Source: Methyloligella sp050110875 (GTDB lineage: Bacteria > Pseudomonadota > Alphaproteobacteria > Rhizobiales > Methyloligellaceae). From it: 64,000 nt of DNA. Each line of letters begins with the position of its first letter. The stretch's first letter is position 1. The notes under the pieces were generated by a model. The model was not told where the DNA came from. It worked only from the letters and a program-made list of their open reading frames with translations, and made no database searches. This document shows, one piece after another, positions 41,284-50,151 of this stretch. Location of the stretch: positions 1-64,000 of the forward strand of contig CP188828.1 in assembly GCA_050110875.1 (NCBI GenBank), in the 5' to 3' direction. Made by a program: the position numbers and the translations under genes.

Positions 41284-42078
41284 ATGATGGTGTTAGGCGA
41301 AGTTCCCGCTACGCTGGGCCTGCTGGCCCGCCAATATCTCAGTCAACAAGCGCGAGACAAAGGGCTGCCCGATCCAGATCGGATGGCTGTCGGTCCGGAG
41401 GGACTTGCCGGTCTGTGTGGCGATCTCGACGTGCAGACGCTGCTTGCCGCCTATGCCAAGGGCCTTTATCCGCGCTCGACTTTCGGTCCGCAGAAATGGT
41501 GGGCGCCGGAAGAGCGCATGGTGCTCTTCATCGAGAATTTTCAGCTGGGGAGCCGGATCGCCAGGAAGCTTGCCGGGGATTTCTATCGGGTCAGCTTCGA
41601 CGAAGATTTCGATGGGGTGGTGGAGGCTTGCGCCCGTCCGAGCGAGATGCGGGGAAGGCGGAGCTGGATCCGGCCGGATCTAGCTGAGGTCTTTCGGGCG
41701 GCACATGCTGCCGGGCTTGCCCATTCGGTTGAGGTGCGGGATTTCGAAGGAAGGCTGGTCGGCGGGGCCTATGGGCTTTCCGTCGGCAAGATGTTCTTCA
41801 CCGAGGCTCAGTTCTCGACGCAGCCGGATGCGGGCCGGGTGGCGTTTGCGGCCCTCAACTGCCATCTGCAATCCTGTGGTTATATCGCCAACGATGCCAA
41901 GCATCTGAACGGCGCGCTATGCCAGCAAGGCTTCTCCCTGGTGCCGCGAGCCGCCTTCAACCGCTTGCTGGAGAAAGCCTGCGCGAATCCAATGGCCATG
42001 GAGGCATGGCGGCTCAAGGATAGTAGGCAGATCGCCGACTGGCAGCCGCAGGCCGCTCGTTTGCGTGGCGCGGCTTGA
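41284..42078 (+). CDS. Leucyl/phenylalanyl-tRNA-protein transferase family protein, paralogue 2
   Basis: A 264-residue Aat homologue in tandem with the previous gene. It keeps KWWAPEERMVLFIENFQLGSR, YRVSFDEDFDGVVEACARP, SWIRPDLAEVFRAAHAAGLAHSVEV and GGAYGLSVGKMFFTEAQFS. The Glu (SVEV) and Asp (ANDAK) of the catalytic region are present, but the IDCQ Gln is again Lys, and GESMFS has become TEAQFS. It is therefore more divergent than paralogue 1. The pair probably forms one operon and may act as a heteromer or on different substrates. No canonical aat is in the window. Confidence 0.78.
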   Translation: MMVLGEVPATLGLLARQYLSQQARDKGLPDPDRMAVGPEGLAGLCGDLDVQTLLAAYAKGLYPRSTFGPQKWWAPEERMVLFIENFQLGSRIARKLAGDFYRVSFDEDFDGVVEACARPSEMRGRRSWIRPDLAEVFRAAHAAGLAHSVEVRDFEGRLVGGAYGLSVGKMFFTEAQFSTQPDAGRVAFAALNCHLQSCGYIANDAKHLNGALCQQGFSLVPRAAFNRLLEKACANPMAMEAWRLKDSRQIADWQPQAARLRGAA

Positions 42079-42222
42079 GGTCGTCCTCCACCTCTCAAGA
42101 CCTCTCACGCTGTCGGGTTCCCACTAGGCACTTTCCGCAAAAACTGTATAAGTCTGGCTTTGGCCGGTTTTGCATTCCGCCTTGGCGGCATTGGGTAACC
42201 GTAACCTGCACGTTTGCGGACC

Positions 42223-44487
42223 ATGGCCGGCGATGGCCCAAACGCTCCTGAAACAGAAGCGCTCTTGTCTTCGCTACGCATTCCCACACTCAAGCGCCCC
42301 GCCACACCGGAGGCTGCATCGCTCGGCCGCGATGTGCTTGCGGGCGCGATCGCGGGCGTGGTGCAGATCGCCTACTGCATATCCTTCAGCGCGCTGATCT
42401 TCCAAGGCTCGCTGGCCGCCGGCTTCCCCATGGGGCTGGCTGCGCTTCTGATGGGGACCATCGTCACGGGGGTGGTCGTTTCTCTCACCACGAGCCTGGT
42501 GCCGTCCGATGCGGGTCCCGACACACCGGCGGTCGCGGTGATGAGCGTGCTGGCGACGACGGTGGCGGCGACGCTCGCCTCCCAAGGGGCGAGCCAGGAA
42601 ACGATCATCCTCAATGTGCTGCTGGCGCTGGTGGTCAGCACCTTCTTCACCGGCTTGCTGTTGTTCGGGCTCGGGATCTTCCGGCTCGGGCAATGGCTCC
42701 GCTTCGTGCCTTACCCGGTGATCGGCGGGTTTCTGGCGGCGTCCGGCTGGCTTCTGATGACCGGTGGCATCGAGGTGATCACCGGTGTCGGCCTGACGCT
42801 GTCTCCGGCGAGCTGGCTTGCGACCTTCTCTGCGGACAATGCGGCACAGCTTGGGGTCGCTGGGCTTTTCGCGCTCACCATCGTCATCTTGCGGCGTTGG
42901 GTGCATAGCTTTCTGGCGCTACCCATCGCCTTCGTCGCCTTCATGCTCGTGATGGATGTGATCTTGTTCGCGGTGGTCGATGGCGGACAGTCGAGCGGGT
43001 GGTTCCTGGCGAGCGTCGGCGACCTGGCGCCCTGGTCGCCGATCGAGACCGCCATGCGGGCCGATATCGATTGGACGGCACTGCTGCGCAGCAGCGCGGA
43101 GATTGGCGCGGTTTGCGGTGTGACCGCGATTTCCATGCTTCTCGACGTCTCGAGCCTGGAAGTCGCGCGGCAAAAGACGGCCAATCTGGACCGGGAGCTG
43201 CGGGTGAACGGTCTGGCCAATCTGCTTGCCTCCGTCCTAGGCGGCGTGGCCGGCAATCTCTCCCTGAACGGCAGCATTCTGCTCAACGAGGCTGGCGCTG
43301 TGAGCCGCTTGAGCGGCGTTTTCGTCGCCATCACCTGCGGGCTGGTGCTGTTCGTCGGGATCGATGTGGGCACGCTGGTCCCCAAGGCGGTGCTCGGCGG
43401 AATGCTGGCCTATCTCGGCGTGGTGATCCTGCTGGAGGCGCTGTTCCATGCGCCGGCCAAGCGGTCCGGTGCGGATTTCGCCCTGGCTTTGGCGATCGCC
43501 GTCGTCATCTGCTATTTCGGCTATCTGCTCGGCGTCGTGCTGGGCGTGATCGGCGCCTGCCTGATGTTCGCTCTGAGCTACAGCCGCATCGGGGTGATCC
43601 GGCGGCATCTGACCCGGGAGGATTTCGCCGGCAATGTGGAACGGGCGCCGGAGCAGGCGCGCATCCTCCGGGAGGAGGGCGACCGGATCCATATCTTCTG
43701 GCTCTCCGGCTTCATTTTCTTCGGCTCCTCCAACGGGCTGTTCGAGCATATCCGGTGCACGATCGACGAGCAGACCGAAATCCCGGTCCGCTTCGTGGTG
43801 CTCGACTTCGCGGCCGTCTCCGGTCTTGACACCTCTGCCGTGCTCAGCCTGGTGAAGCTTCGCAACTATTGCGACGAGAAGGGCGTCACCCTGGTGTTCT
43901 CCGGGCTCGACGATGCCATGGGCAACAATCTTCTCCGGGCCGGGTTTTTCCTGAACGAGCATCGCCATCGCAATTTCCGCAGCCGGAACGAGGCGATCGA
44001 GTGGTGCGAGGAGGAGCTGCTGCGCGCGCATGCCTTGCCGGCGGTATCCCACCGGAGCTTCGAAAGCTGGATCAAGGCGGAGTTCGGCGAGCTGGCAGAT
44101 CTCGGCCGGATCGAGCCTTATCTCGACCGCTGCGAATTCGAGCCGGGGGATGTCCTGTTCCGCCAGGGCGAGCCGTCGGATTCGGTGGATATGATCGCGG
44201 AAGGCTGCGTGGCCGTGACGGTCACCGACGAGATGGGACGGACGATCCGTTTGCGGCGCATGATCGGTCAAACCGTGGTGGGGGAGATGGGCTTCTATCG
44301 CAATTTGCCGCGCACGGCCGATGTGGTGGCGGAGCAGCCGACCCTGGTCTTCCGGCTTTCCCGGGACTCTTTCGAGAAGATGCGGGAAAAGGATACCGCC
44401 GCGGCGGCGGCTTTTCATCAGCTCATCGTGCGGCTGCTGGCGGACCGTCTCGATTTCGCCAATCGCGAGATCTCCGCGCTGCTCTGA
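42223..44487 (+). CDS. SulP-type transporter with STAS and cyclic-nucleotide-binding domains
   Basis: A 754-residue inner-membrane protein. Residues 35-450 are a SulP/SLC26-like transport core with about 12-14 membrane segments and RVNGLANLLASVLGGVAGNLS near 335. Residues 475-575 form a STAS domain (VVLDFAAVSGLDTSAVLSL). Residues 620-754 form a cNMP-binding domain: FEPGDVLFRQGEPSDSVDM and the phosphate-binding cassette VVGEMGFYRNLPRTADV. Anion transport would then be gated by cAMP or cGMP. The substrate is unknown. The ATG at 42223 lacks a strong site, and a TTG lies three codons upstream. It ends 18 bases from the convergent adenylate cyclase gene. Confidence 0.87.
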   Translation: MAGDGPNAPETEALLSSLRIPTLKRPATPEAASLGRDVLAGAIAGVVQIAYCISFSALIFQGSLAAGFPMGLAALLMGTIVTGVVVSLTTSLVPSDAGPDTPAVAVMSVLATTVAATLASQGASQETIILNVLLALVVSTFFTGLLLFGLGIFRLGQWLRFVPYPVIGGFLAASGWLLMTGGIEVITGVGLTLSPASWLATFSADNAAQLGVAGLFALTIVILRRWVHSFLALPIAFVAFMLVMDVILFAVVDGGQSSGWFLASVGDLAPWSPIETAMRADIDWTALLRSSAEIGAVCGVTAISMLLDVSSLEVARQKTANLDRELRVNGLANLLASVLGGVAGNLSLNGSILLNEAGAVSRLSGVFVAITCGLVLFVGIDVGTLVPKAVLGGMLAYLGVVILLEALFHAPAKRSGADFALALAIAVVICYFGYLLGVVLGVIGACLMFALSYSRIGVIRRHLTREDFAGNVERAPEQARILREEGDRIHIFWLSGFIFFGSSNGLFEHIRCTIDEQTEIPVRFVVLDFAAVSGLDTSAVLSLVKLRNYCDEKGVTLVFSGLDDAMGNNLLRAGFFLNEHRHRNFRSRNEAIEWCEEELLRAHALPAVSHRSFESWIKAEFGELADLGRIEPYLDRCEFEPGDVLFRQGEPSDSVDMIAEGCVAVTVTDEMGRTIRLRRMIGQTVVGEMGFYRNLPRTADVVAEQPTLVFRLSRDSFEKMREKDTAAAAAFHQLIVRLLADRLDFANREISALL

Positions 44488-44505
44488 CCGGGCGGGACGA
44501 ATAGG

Positions 44506-46719
44506 CTATTTGCTGATGGCCTCGGCGCTGCCGTCCCAATCGGGCGGGGGCGGGGCCGTCTTGTAGACGGCGATGCGCTCGCGATAGAGGCCGTAAAGGG
44601 TCTCCAAGCCGTGCTCCTGCTCCTCGGCGAGGGCCCTGGCCGTTTCCTCGGCTTCGTCCCAATGGCGGGCGCGAAAGGCCTTCAGGAATTCGGCGTGGCG
44701 TTTTTGAAAGGCTTTGAAGCCGGCATCCTGCTTCAGGGAACCGTCGCCAAGCAGCGCGAAGATGCGGGTGGCTTTCGTCCTGCCTTTCACCTTCAGAAGG
44801 TCGAGCTCCAGGAAGGCATAGTCCGGTGCGCGCTCGACGGTGGATTCGCCGATCACCGCGCCGACGCCATAGGTCTTCGACTGGCCCTCGATACGCGAGG
44901 CGACGTTCACATTGTCGCCGATGACCGAATAGTCGAAGCGGGTTTCGGAACCGAGATTGCCGACGCAGCATTCGCCGGTATTGATGCCGATGCCCAGAGA
45001 GACAGGGCGGTATTCGCGGCCACGGGCCTTGGCGTGCTCGCGCCACTTGTCGTTTAGAGAGCGCATCTCGTTCATCATGAGAAGCCCGGCGCGGCAGGCA
45101 TTCTCCGCATGGTCCGGATCGTCGAGAGGCGCGTTCCAGAAGGCCATGAGGGCGTCGCCCATATATTTGTCGATGGTGCCGTCCTGGGCCAGGATGATGT
45201 TGCTCAAGGGCGTGAAAAGCTCGTTCAGAAATCGAGTCAGCTCTTCGGCATCAAGTCCTTCGGAGATCGTCGTAAATCCGCGCACGTCGCTGAAGAGCAG
45301 CGTCATGTTGCGCATCTCGCCGCCGAGCTTCAGGCGGGCGGGGTCGGCGGCGAGGCGTTCGACCAGGGCCGGCGCCATGTAATGGCTGAAGGCGTTGCGG
45401 ACGCGGTTCCGCTCATGCTCGGTCTGGAGGAACATGAAGAGGCTGCCCGTGAGGTAGACTGCCACCAGGGAAAGCGCCGGATAGACCGGATCGACGAGCC
45501 AGCCGAGATCCGAGTAGGCGTACCAGGAGAAGCCGACGACTCCGGTAATGGCGGCGATCGCTATGACGGCGCTCAAGGCGGCGCCGGCGCGGAAGATCAG
45601 GGCGGCGATCAAGAGCCCCAAGATCAGGATGTAGAAGAGCTCGCCGGGCAAGGCGAGGTCGGGCCGCAGCAGGAAATCGCCTGCGATGATCTGCTCCACG
45701 GCTTGCGCGTGGAGCTCCACCCCCGGCACGGATGCTTCAAGCGGTGTGGCGCGGAGATCCAATAGCCCTGCGGCGCTGGTGCCGATGATGACGATGCGGC
45801 CGGTGATTTCGTCGGCCGAGACATCCCCATTCAGCACTTTCCAGGCGGGCAGGTATCGCCCTTCGTCGCTCATGCTGAACCGCATCCACATCTGGCCGTT
45901 CGGATCGGTCGGCACCTCGAAATCGCCGACACGGACGCGGGTTATGCCAGTCTGCTCACCGAAGGATTCAACACCGCTCGCCCCCGACGATTTGACGATA
46001 TAAGTGGAGGCGCCTTGGGCGACCCGGAGCATCTCGCCGGCGAAGGCGGGGAATAGGGTGTCGCCGATGGTGACCAGCATGGGCATGCGGCGGATCACCT
46101 GATCGTGCTCGGGGATCCAGTTGAGCGCGCCGGACCCTTGGGCGGCATTTTGCAGCTCGGGCAGGCTGACGGCCGCGCCGGGGAAGCGGGGCGCAAACAG
46201 GCGGGGATCGTCGCCGCCATGGGCGAAGCCTGCCTTGTTTTCCGGAGTTCCGCCGCCGTGGGCAAGGCCGATGAAACCGAGAATGACCGGCGTCTGAGCG
46301 ATGGCCTCGGCGAAGACCCGGTCGTTGGCGGGCAGATCTCTCAACGCCTCGGCGAGCGGACCTTCGCTCTCGGTGCCTTTCCAATAACGGGCGATATTGG
46401 CGGGCGACATGCGGTCTTCCTCGGGGAAGACCATGTCGAAACCGATGGCCGCGGCACCGTTCGCCCGCAATTTGTCGGTCAGCTCGGCGAGAAGGGTGCG
46501 GGGCCAGGGCCACTGGCCGAGCTTGGCGAGGGACTCCTCGTCGATATCCACGATGCGGACGGGGAGATTGGGATTGAACTTCGCCGGATCGATGCGCTGG
46601 AAGCTGTCGAAGGCGAGCGCCCGAAGCCGCGCCACGGGGGCCGGGTCCCAGAGCCGCAAGGCGAGAGCGCCGAAGATCACACAAGCCAGGATCAGGGCAT
46701 AGCTTAAGGCGGGTCTCAT
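44506..46719 (-). CDS. CHASE2-domain adenylate/guanylate cyclase
   Basis: A 737-residue membrane sensor-cyclase. An N-terminal helix is followed by a periplasmic CHASE2 domain (about 30-340; VRIVDIDEESLAKLGQWPWPR and later GRIVIIGTSAAGLLDLRATPL). Three membrane helices lie near 345-430. The class III catalytic domain spans about 455-640: LLFSDVRGFTTIS and KYMGDALMAFWN provide the metal-binding Asp residues, and VIGDNVNVASRIEG follows. The Lys before YMGD favours ATP over GTP. The C-terminal 90 residues are helical. It faces the cNMP-binding transporter gene tail to tail. Confidence 0.9.
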   Translation of the reverse strand: MRPALSYALILACVIFGALALRLWDPAPVARLRALAFDSFQRIDPAKFNPNLPVRIVDIDEESLAKLGQWPWPRTLLAELTDKLRANGAAAIGFDMVFPEEDRMSPANIARYWKGTESEGPLAEALRDLPANDRVFAEAIAQTPVILGFIGLAHGGGTPENKAGFAHGGDDPRLFAPRFPGAAVSLPELQNAAQGSGALNWIPEHDQVIRRMPMLVTIGDTLFPAFAGEMLRVAQGASTYIVKSSGASGVESFGEQTGITRVRVGDFEVPTDPNGQMWMRFSMSDEGRYLPAWKVLNGDVSADEITGRIVIIGTSAAGLLDLRATPLEASVPGVELHAQAVEQIIAGDFLLRPDLALPGELFYILILGLLIAALIFRAGAALSAVIAIAAITGVVGFSWYAYSDLGWLVDPVYPALSLVAVYLTGSLFMFLQTEHERNRVRNAFSHYMAPALVERLAADPARLKLGGEMRNMTLLFSDVRGFTTISEGLDAEELTRFLNELFTPLSNIILAQDGTIDKYMGDALMAFWNAPLDDPDHAENACRAGLLMMNEMRSLNDKWREHAKARGREYRPVSLGIGINTGECCVGNLGSETRFDYSVIGDNVNVASRIEGQSKTYGVGAVIGESTVERAPDYAFLELDLLKVKGRTKATRIFALLGDGSLKQDAGFKAFQKRHAEFLKAFRARHWDEAEETARALAEEQEHGLETLYGLYRERIAVYKTAPPPPDWDGSAEAISK

Positions 46720-46827
46720 GGTGCGGCCCCAGCGCAAGGCGTGACGGAGAGCCGGGTAACCGGCGCGCGAAGCCTAGTGCAAGGGACGCTTTCGCTCCAG
46801 CCGTCTCAGCAGACAAGCGGTTGGGAT

Positions 46828-48249
46828 TCAGCCCCGGCCGCTGGCGACCGTCTCGCCGTGGGAGACCGTCTCGCGCTGCTGCTCGATCGCTGCGGCCCGC
46901 TCTTCCGGGGAGGGAAGCTTTTCGCCGCTCACGGTCTCGTTCGCGAAGCGGCCGAATTTGCGCAACAGCCGCTTTGCAAGACGGCGATAGGCGAAGTAGT
47001 TGGCCTCGAGCCGGTGGCGCTCGCTCTGGACATAGCCCTTGTGGGATTTGTGGTCCGAGCCTTCGCGCTTCAGCTTGGCGAACCATTCGGCTTTCGGATC
47101 GCCCTTCTCGCGGGCCATGAGATAGGCCGCGACGAGGCGGGACTGATCGTCGGCGAGGCGCCAGATGCTGCCATTGGCCTGGATCAGCCCCACGGCGAAG
47201 AAGTCGTCATAGTCGGGGTGAAAGACATTCATGAAGAGAATCGGCTTGCCGTCCTTGTCGAAGACGAGGCTGTCGTCGAGGAAGGGCAGGCTGATCTCGT
47301 AACCGGTGGCGAAGACGACCAGATCCGCCTCCACCTCGCTGCCGTCTGAGAAGCGGACCTTATTGCCGTCGAACTCCGTGACGTCCGGCTTGATGTCGAT
47401 CCGTCCATGGGCCACGAGTTGGGGCAGCACCGTATTCATGGTCGGGTGGGTGTCCATGATGAGATAGTCGGGCTCGGGCAGGCCAAAATTCTCATTCTTG
47501 CCGACGAAAATACGGTGCCATCGCGTATAGAGCCGGTTGCGGATGACCCGCGGCATGGGGATCTTCTCGAAGAAGTTGATCAGCCCGTCCATGGGCTTGC
47601 CGAGGAGGAATTTCGGAACGAAATAATAGCCGCGGCGCATGCTCTGATGCACCGATTTGGCGACGCTGGTGGCGTCCACAACGATATCGCAAGCCGAATT
47701 GCCGGCGCCCAGCACGACCACACGCTTGCCCGTGAGCTGGCTGACGGACCGGTAATCGCGCGAATGGATGATCTCGCCGGTGAAGTTGCCGGGAATATCG
47801 GGATAGCGCGGAATGTGATGATGGCCGTTGGCCATCACCAGCCCGCGGTAGAAGCGAGGGTGATTCTCGCCCTTCACCTTCACCCGCCAGCCGCCATCGA
47901 TGCGGGTCGCTTCCTCCACCTCGGCATTGAGCTCGATCATGCGATCGATACCGAAGGTCCGCGCATAATCCTTCAGATAGGCGAGCACCTGGCCGTGGGA
48001 GGGATAGGTCGGATAGTCCTCGGGGAAGGGAAAGTCCTCGAAGCTGGTGAACTTCCGTGACGAAACCAAGAAGGTGGTGTCATAAACCACGCCGGTATCG
48101 GTGCCGGCATTCCATAGGCCGCCGATATCCCCCTCTCGCTCCAGACAGTCGAAAGGGATGCCGCGTTCCTTGAACACTTTCGCGGCCGCCAGACCCGATG
48201 GGCCGGCGCCGATGATCGCGATCTTGTCGGTCTTCCCGCTGACGTCCAT
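46828..48249 (-). CDS. Flavin-containing monooxygenase (FMO)
   Basis: A 473-residue FAD/NADPH enzyme. The FAD fold IIGAGPSGLAAAKVFKERG starts near residue 12. The FMO fingerprint region is represented by FRGL-like FYRGLVMANGHHHIPRYPDIPG near 135, the NADPH fold by VVVLGAGNSACDIVVDA near 175, and VVFATGYEISLPFLDD near 310 matches the late ATGY motif. FMOs oxygenate nitrogen or sulphur centres such as trimethylamine; this substrate is not determined. The last 100 residues include a basic, helical tail. Confidence 0.9.
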   Translation of the reverse strand: MDVSGKTDKIAIIGAGPSGLAAAKVFKERGIPFDCLEREGDIGGLWNAGTDTGVVYDTTFLVSSRKFTSFEDFPFPEDYPTYPSHGQVLAYLKDYARTFGIDRMIELNAEVEEATRIDGGWRVKVKGENHPRFYRGLVMANGHHHIPRYPDIPGNFTGEIIHSRDYRSVSQLTGKRVVVLGAGNSACDIVVDATSVAKSVHQSMRRGYYFVPKFLLGKPMDGLINFFEKIPMPRVIRNRLYTRWHRIFVGKNENFGLPEPDYLIMDTHPTMNTVLPQLVAHGRIDIKPDVTEFDGNKVRFSDGSEVEADLVVFATGYEISLPFLDDSLVFDKDGKPILFMNVFHPDYDDFFAVGLIQANGSIWRLADDQSRLVAAYLMAREKGDPKAEWFAKLKREGSDHKSHKGYVQSERHRLEANYFAYRRLAKRLLRKFGRFANETVSGEKLPSPEERAAAIEQQRETVSHGETVASGRG

Positions 48250-48535
48250 GACGCCTTAAGCCTCCTCTTAAGCTCGGCCCCGCATTCCGAGCTATCACGT
48301 TGTTTTTACTTAAACTTGCCGACCGGTCATACCTATAATTTACGTTTCGTCCTCAGCTTCAACATGGTGAAGAGGACGAAATTTGGCGTGAACGGCCACA
48401 GCGTCGAATGTTCGCAGTTGCACAATGAGAATCCGTCCTAATCTCTCTTTCCGTGGATTTTCTTCGCAACTGCACAAAAGACACTTCCGCAGGGTGTTGC
48501 TGTCACTGTAGAGGCAAAGAACTGGGAGCCTCTTA
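48250..48535. other. Divergent region upstream of the FMO and HExxH genes
   Basis: A 286-base region. It holds an inverted repeat with perfect ten-base arms TTTCGTCCTC / GAGGACGAAA (48345-48354, 48372-48381) whose 17-base centre can pair further. Just upstream is the eight-base palindrome GACCGGTC (48321-48328). Either may be an operator for the divergent pair. No gene is seen. Confidence 0.4.
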
Positions 48536-49081
48536 ATGAACGGCGGACGAAACATGCGTCTTCTGTTTGTGCTTACGGCAACGGCTCTGGCCATTGGACT
48601 GTTCCGGGCGGGAGACGCCGACGCTCGGCCCATGTGGCTCCCGGAGATCGAGAATCCTTACTGCAAGGTGGCGACCTTCGCGATTCCCAACATTCCTGAG
48701 CAGGCCGTCTCGCTGACCGACGATAACGGCGAGGGGATCATTGTCGTCAGCAGCTCGACCATGTCCCGCACGCCGGCTTATAGCCATTTTCTGATGGCGC
48801 ATGAATGCTGCCATCACACGCTGGGCCATGTGGCGCTGCTGAAGAAGGAACTCGGCCATATGGGGCCGCAGCCCTTCTTCTACATCAAACCGGCCTTGCG
48901 GAAAATGGAGCTGGAGGCCGATTGCTGCGCGGTGAAGCTTCTGAAGGCGAGCCATGAGGACGACAGCATCTCGGCAGGCGAGAAGGCGATGAGCGCGTTC
49001 GGAAACGAGGAGACCGGCGCCTATTATCCGACCGGCACCGAACGGGCGGCAAATATCGCCGCTTGCGCAGACGCCGATTGA
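48536..49081 (+). CDS. Secreted HExxH metalloprotease-like protein
   Basis: A 181-residue exported protein. After a signal peptide (about 1-31, cleaved near ADA), residues 75-105 carry FLMAHECCHHTLGH, an HExxH zinc motif, and MELEADCCAVKLL about 35 residues later supplies the E..AD pattern seen in M48-type peptidases. Two adjacent Cys pairs (ECC and DCC) sit inside these motifs and may form disulphides. The rest is short for a classical protease. I do not recognise a named family, so catalytic activity is a prediction. Confidence 0.72.
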   Translation: MNGGRNMRLLFVLTATALAIGLFRAGDADARPMWLPEIENPYCKVATFAIPNIPEQAVSLTDDNGEGIIVVSSSTMSRTPAYSHFLMAHECCHHTLGHVALLKKELGHMGPQPFFYIKPALRKMELEADCCAVKLLKASHEDDSISAGEKAMSAFGNEETGAYYPTGTERAANIAACADAD

Positions 49082-49308
49082 GCATGCGCCGCCAGCGATT
49101 CGTCGCTGAGAGCTTAGCGATATCCGATTTTCCAGCTTGGCGGTTTGTAAGGGAAATCCGATCGGCTTCCATAAGCGTGGCTTCGTTGTGAGGGACCGGC
49201 GACCATGGCGTCGTGCTGTCACGGAAGGGGACCATTCGCGCGCTATGCTATAGACTGACGGTCGGTGCCGATGAGAAGTTTGCCGGCTTAACGGTCGGAG
49301 GGTGAAGA

Positions 49309-50145
49309 GTGTTTGGACGTCTCGGCAGAGCGGCTTTTTGCGTGCTCGCACTGATCGGGCTTGCGGCCGCGCCGACAGCATATGCACAGGAGGCCGAGAC
49401 CGGTCCGCTACGGGTCTGCGCCGATCCCGATAATCTGCCGTTTTCCAACAAGGCGGGCGAGGGTTTCGAGAACAAGCTCGCCGAGTTGATCGCCAACCGG
49501 CTCGACCGTCCGCTGTCCTATAGCTGGTATCCGGAAGCGCATGGCGGCATGCCGACGCCGTTCAGCAACCGGGACTGCGCCATCGTCATGGGCTATGCGC
49601 AGGGCACCGAGCTGATCGAGGATACGAACCCCTATTACTACACCTCCTACGCGCTGCTTTACCGCCGTCAGGACGAGAGTCTCGCCGGCGTCAGGCAGCT
49701 CTCGGATCCCAGGCTGAAGAACAAGCGAATCGGCATCGTCGCCCGGACGCCGCCGGCGTCTCTGCTGGCGACCAACGGGCTGACGTCAAGCGCGGTGCCG
49801 TTCGAAAGCGAATCGGACGAGGGGTCGCCGCGGCCTGCGCGGGAGATGATCGATGCGCTCGCCCAGGGCGATCTGGATGCGGTGATTTTGTGGGGGCCGA
49901 TCGGCGGCTATTTCGCGCAAGCCTCTCACGTGCCGATAAATGTGGTGCCGCTGGTGAACGAGACGGCCGGGCCTGCGCTGGTCTACGGCATCACCATGGG
50001 CGTGCGGCCCAACAATCCCCAATGGAAGCATCAGCTGAACAAGATCATCGCCGACAACCAGGGCGAGATTAACGCGATCCTGCTGAGCTATAACGTGCCG
50101 CTGCTCGCCCCGGATGGCGAGCGGATCAAATCCGCCGAACGTTAA
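49309..50145 (+). CDS. Quinoprotein-dehydrogenase-associated periplasmic binding protein
   Basis: A 278-residue exported solute-binding-like protein of the MoxJ/XoxJ-type group. Signal peptide 1-27. The mature protein begins LRVCADPDNLPFSNKAGEGFENKLAELIANRL, with a Cys in the first strand, and later RDCAIVMGYAQGTELIEDT. These are the marks of the family found beside PQQ-dependent alcohol dehydrogenases, where it helps dehydrogenase maturation or cytochrome coupling. No dehydrogenase is in the window, but pqqCDE lie 2-5 kb away. GGAGGG precedes the GTG start. Confidence 0.85.
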   Translation: MFGRLGRAAFCVLALIGLAAAPTAYAQEAETGPLRVCADPDNLPFSNKAGEGFENKLAELIANRLDRPLSYSWYPEAHGGMPTPFSNRDCAIVMGYAQGTELIEDTNPYYYTSYALLYRRQDESLAGVRQLSDPRLKNKRIGIVARTPPASLLATNGLTSSAVPFESESDEGSPRPAREMIDALAQGDLDAVILWGPIGGYFAQASHVPINVVPLVNETAGPALVYGITMGVRPNNPQWKHQLNKIIADNQGEINAILLSYNVPLLAPDGERIKSAER

Positions 50146-50151
50146 GCCGCG

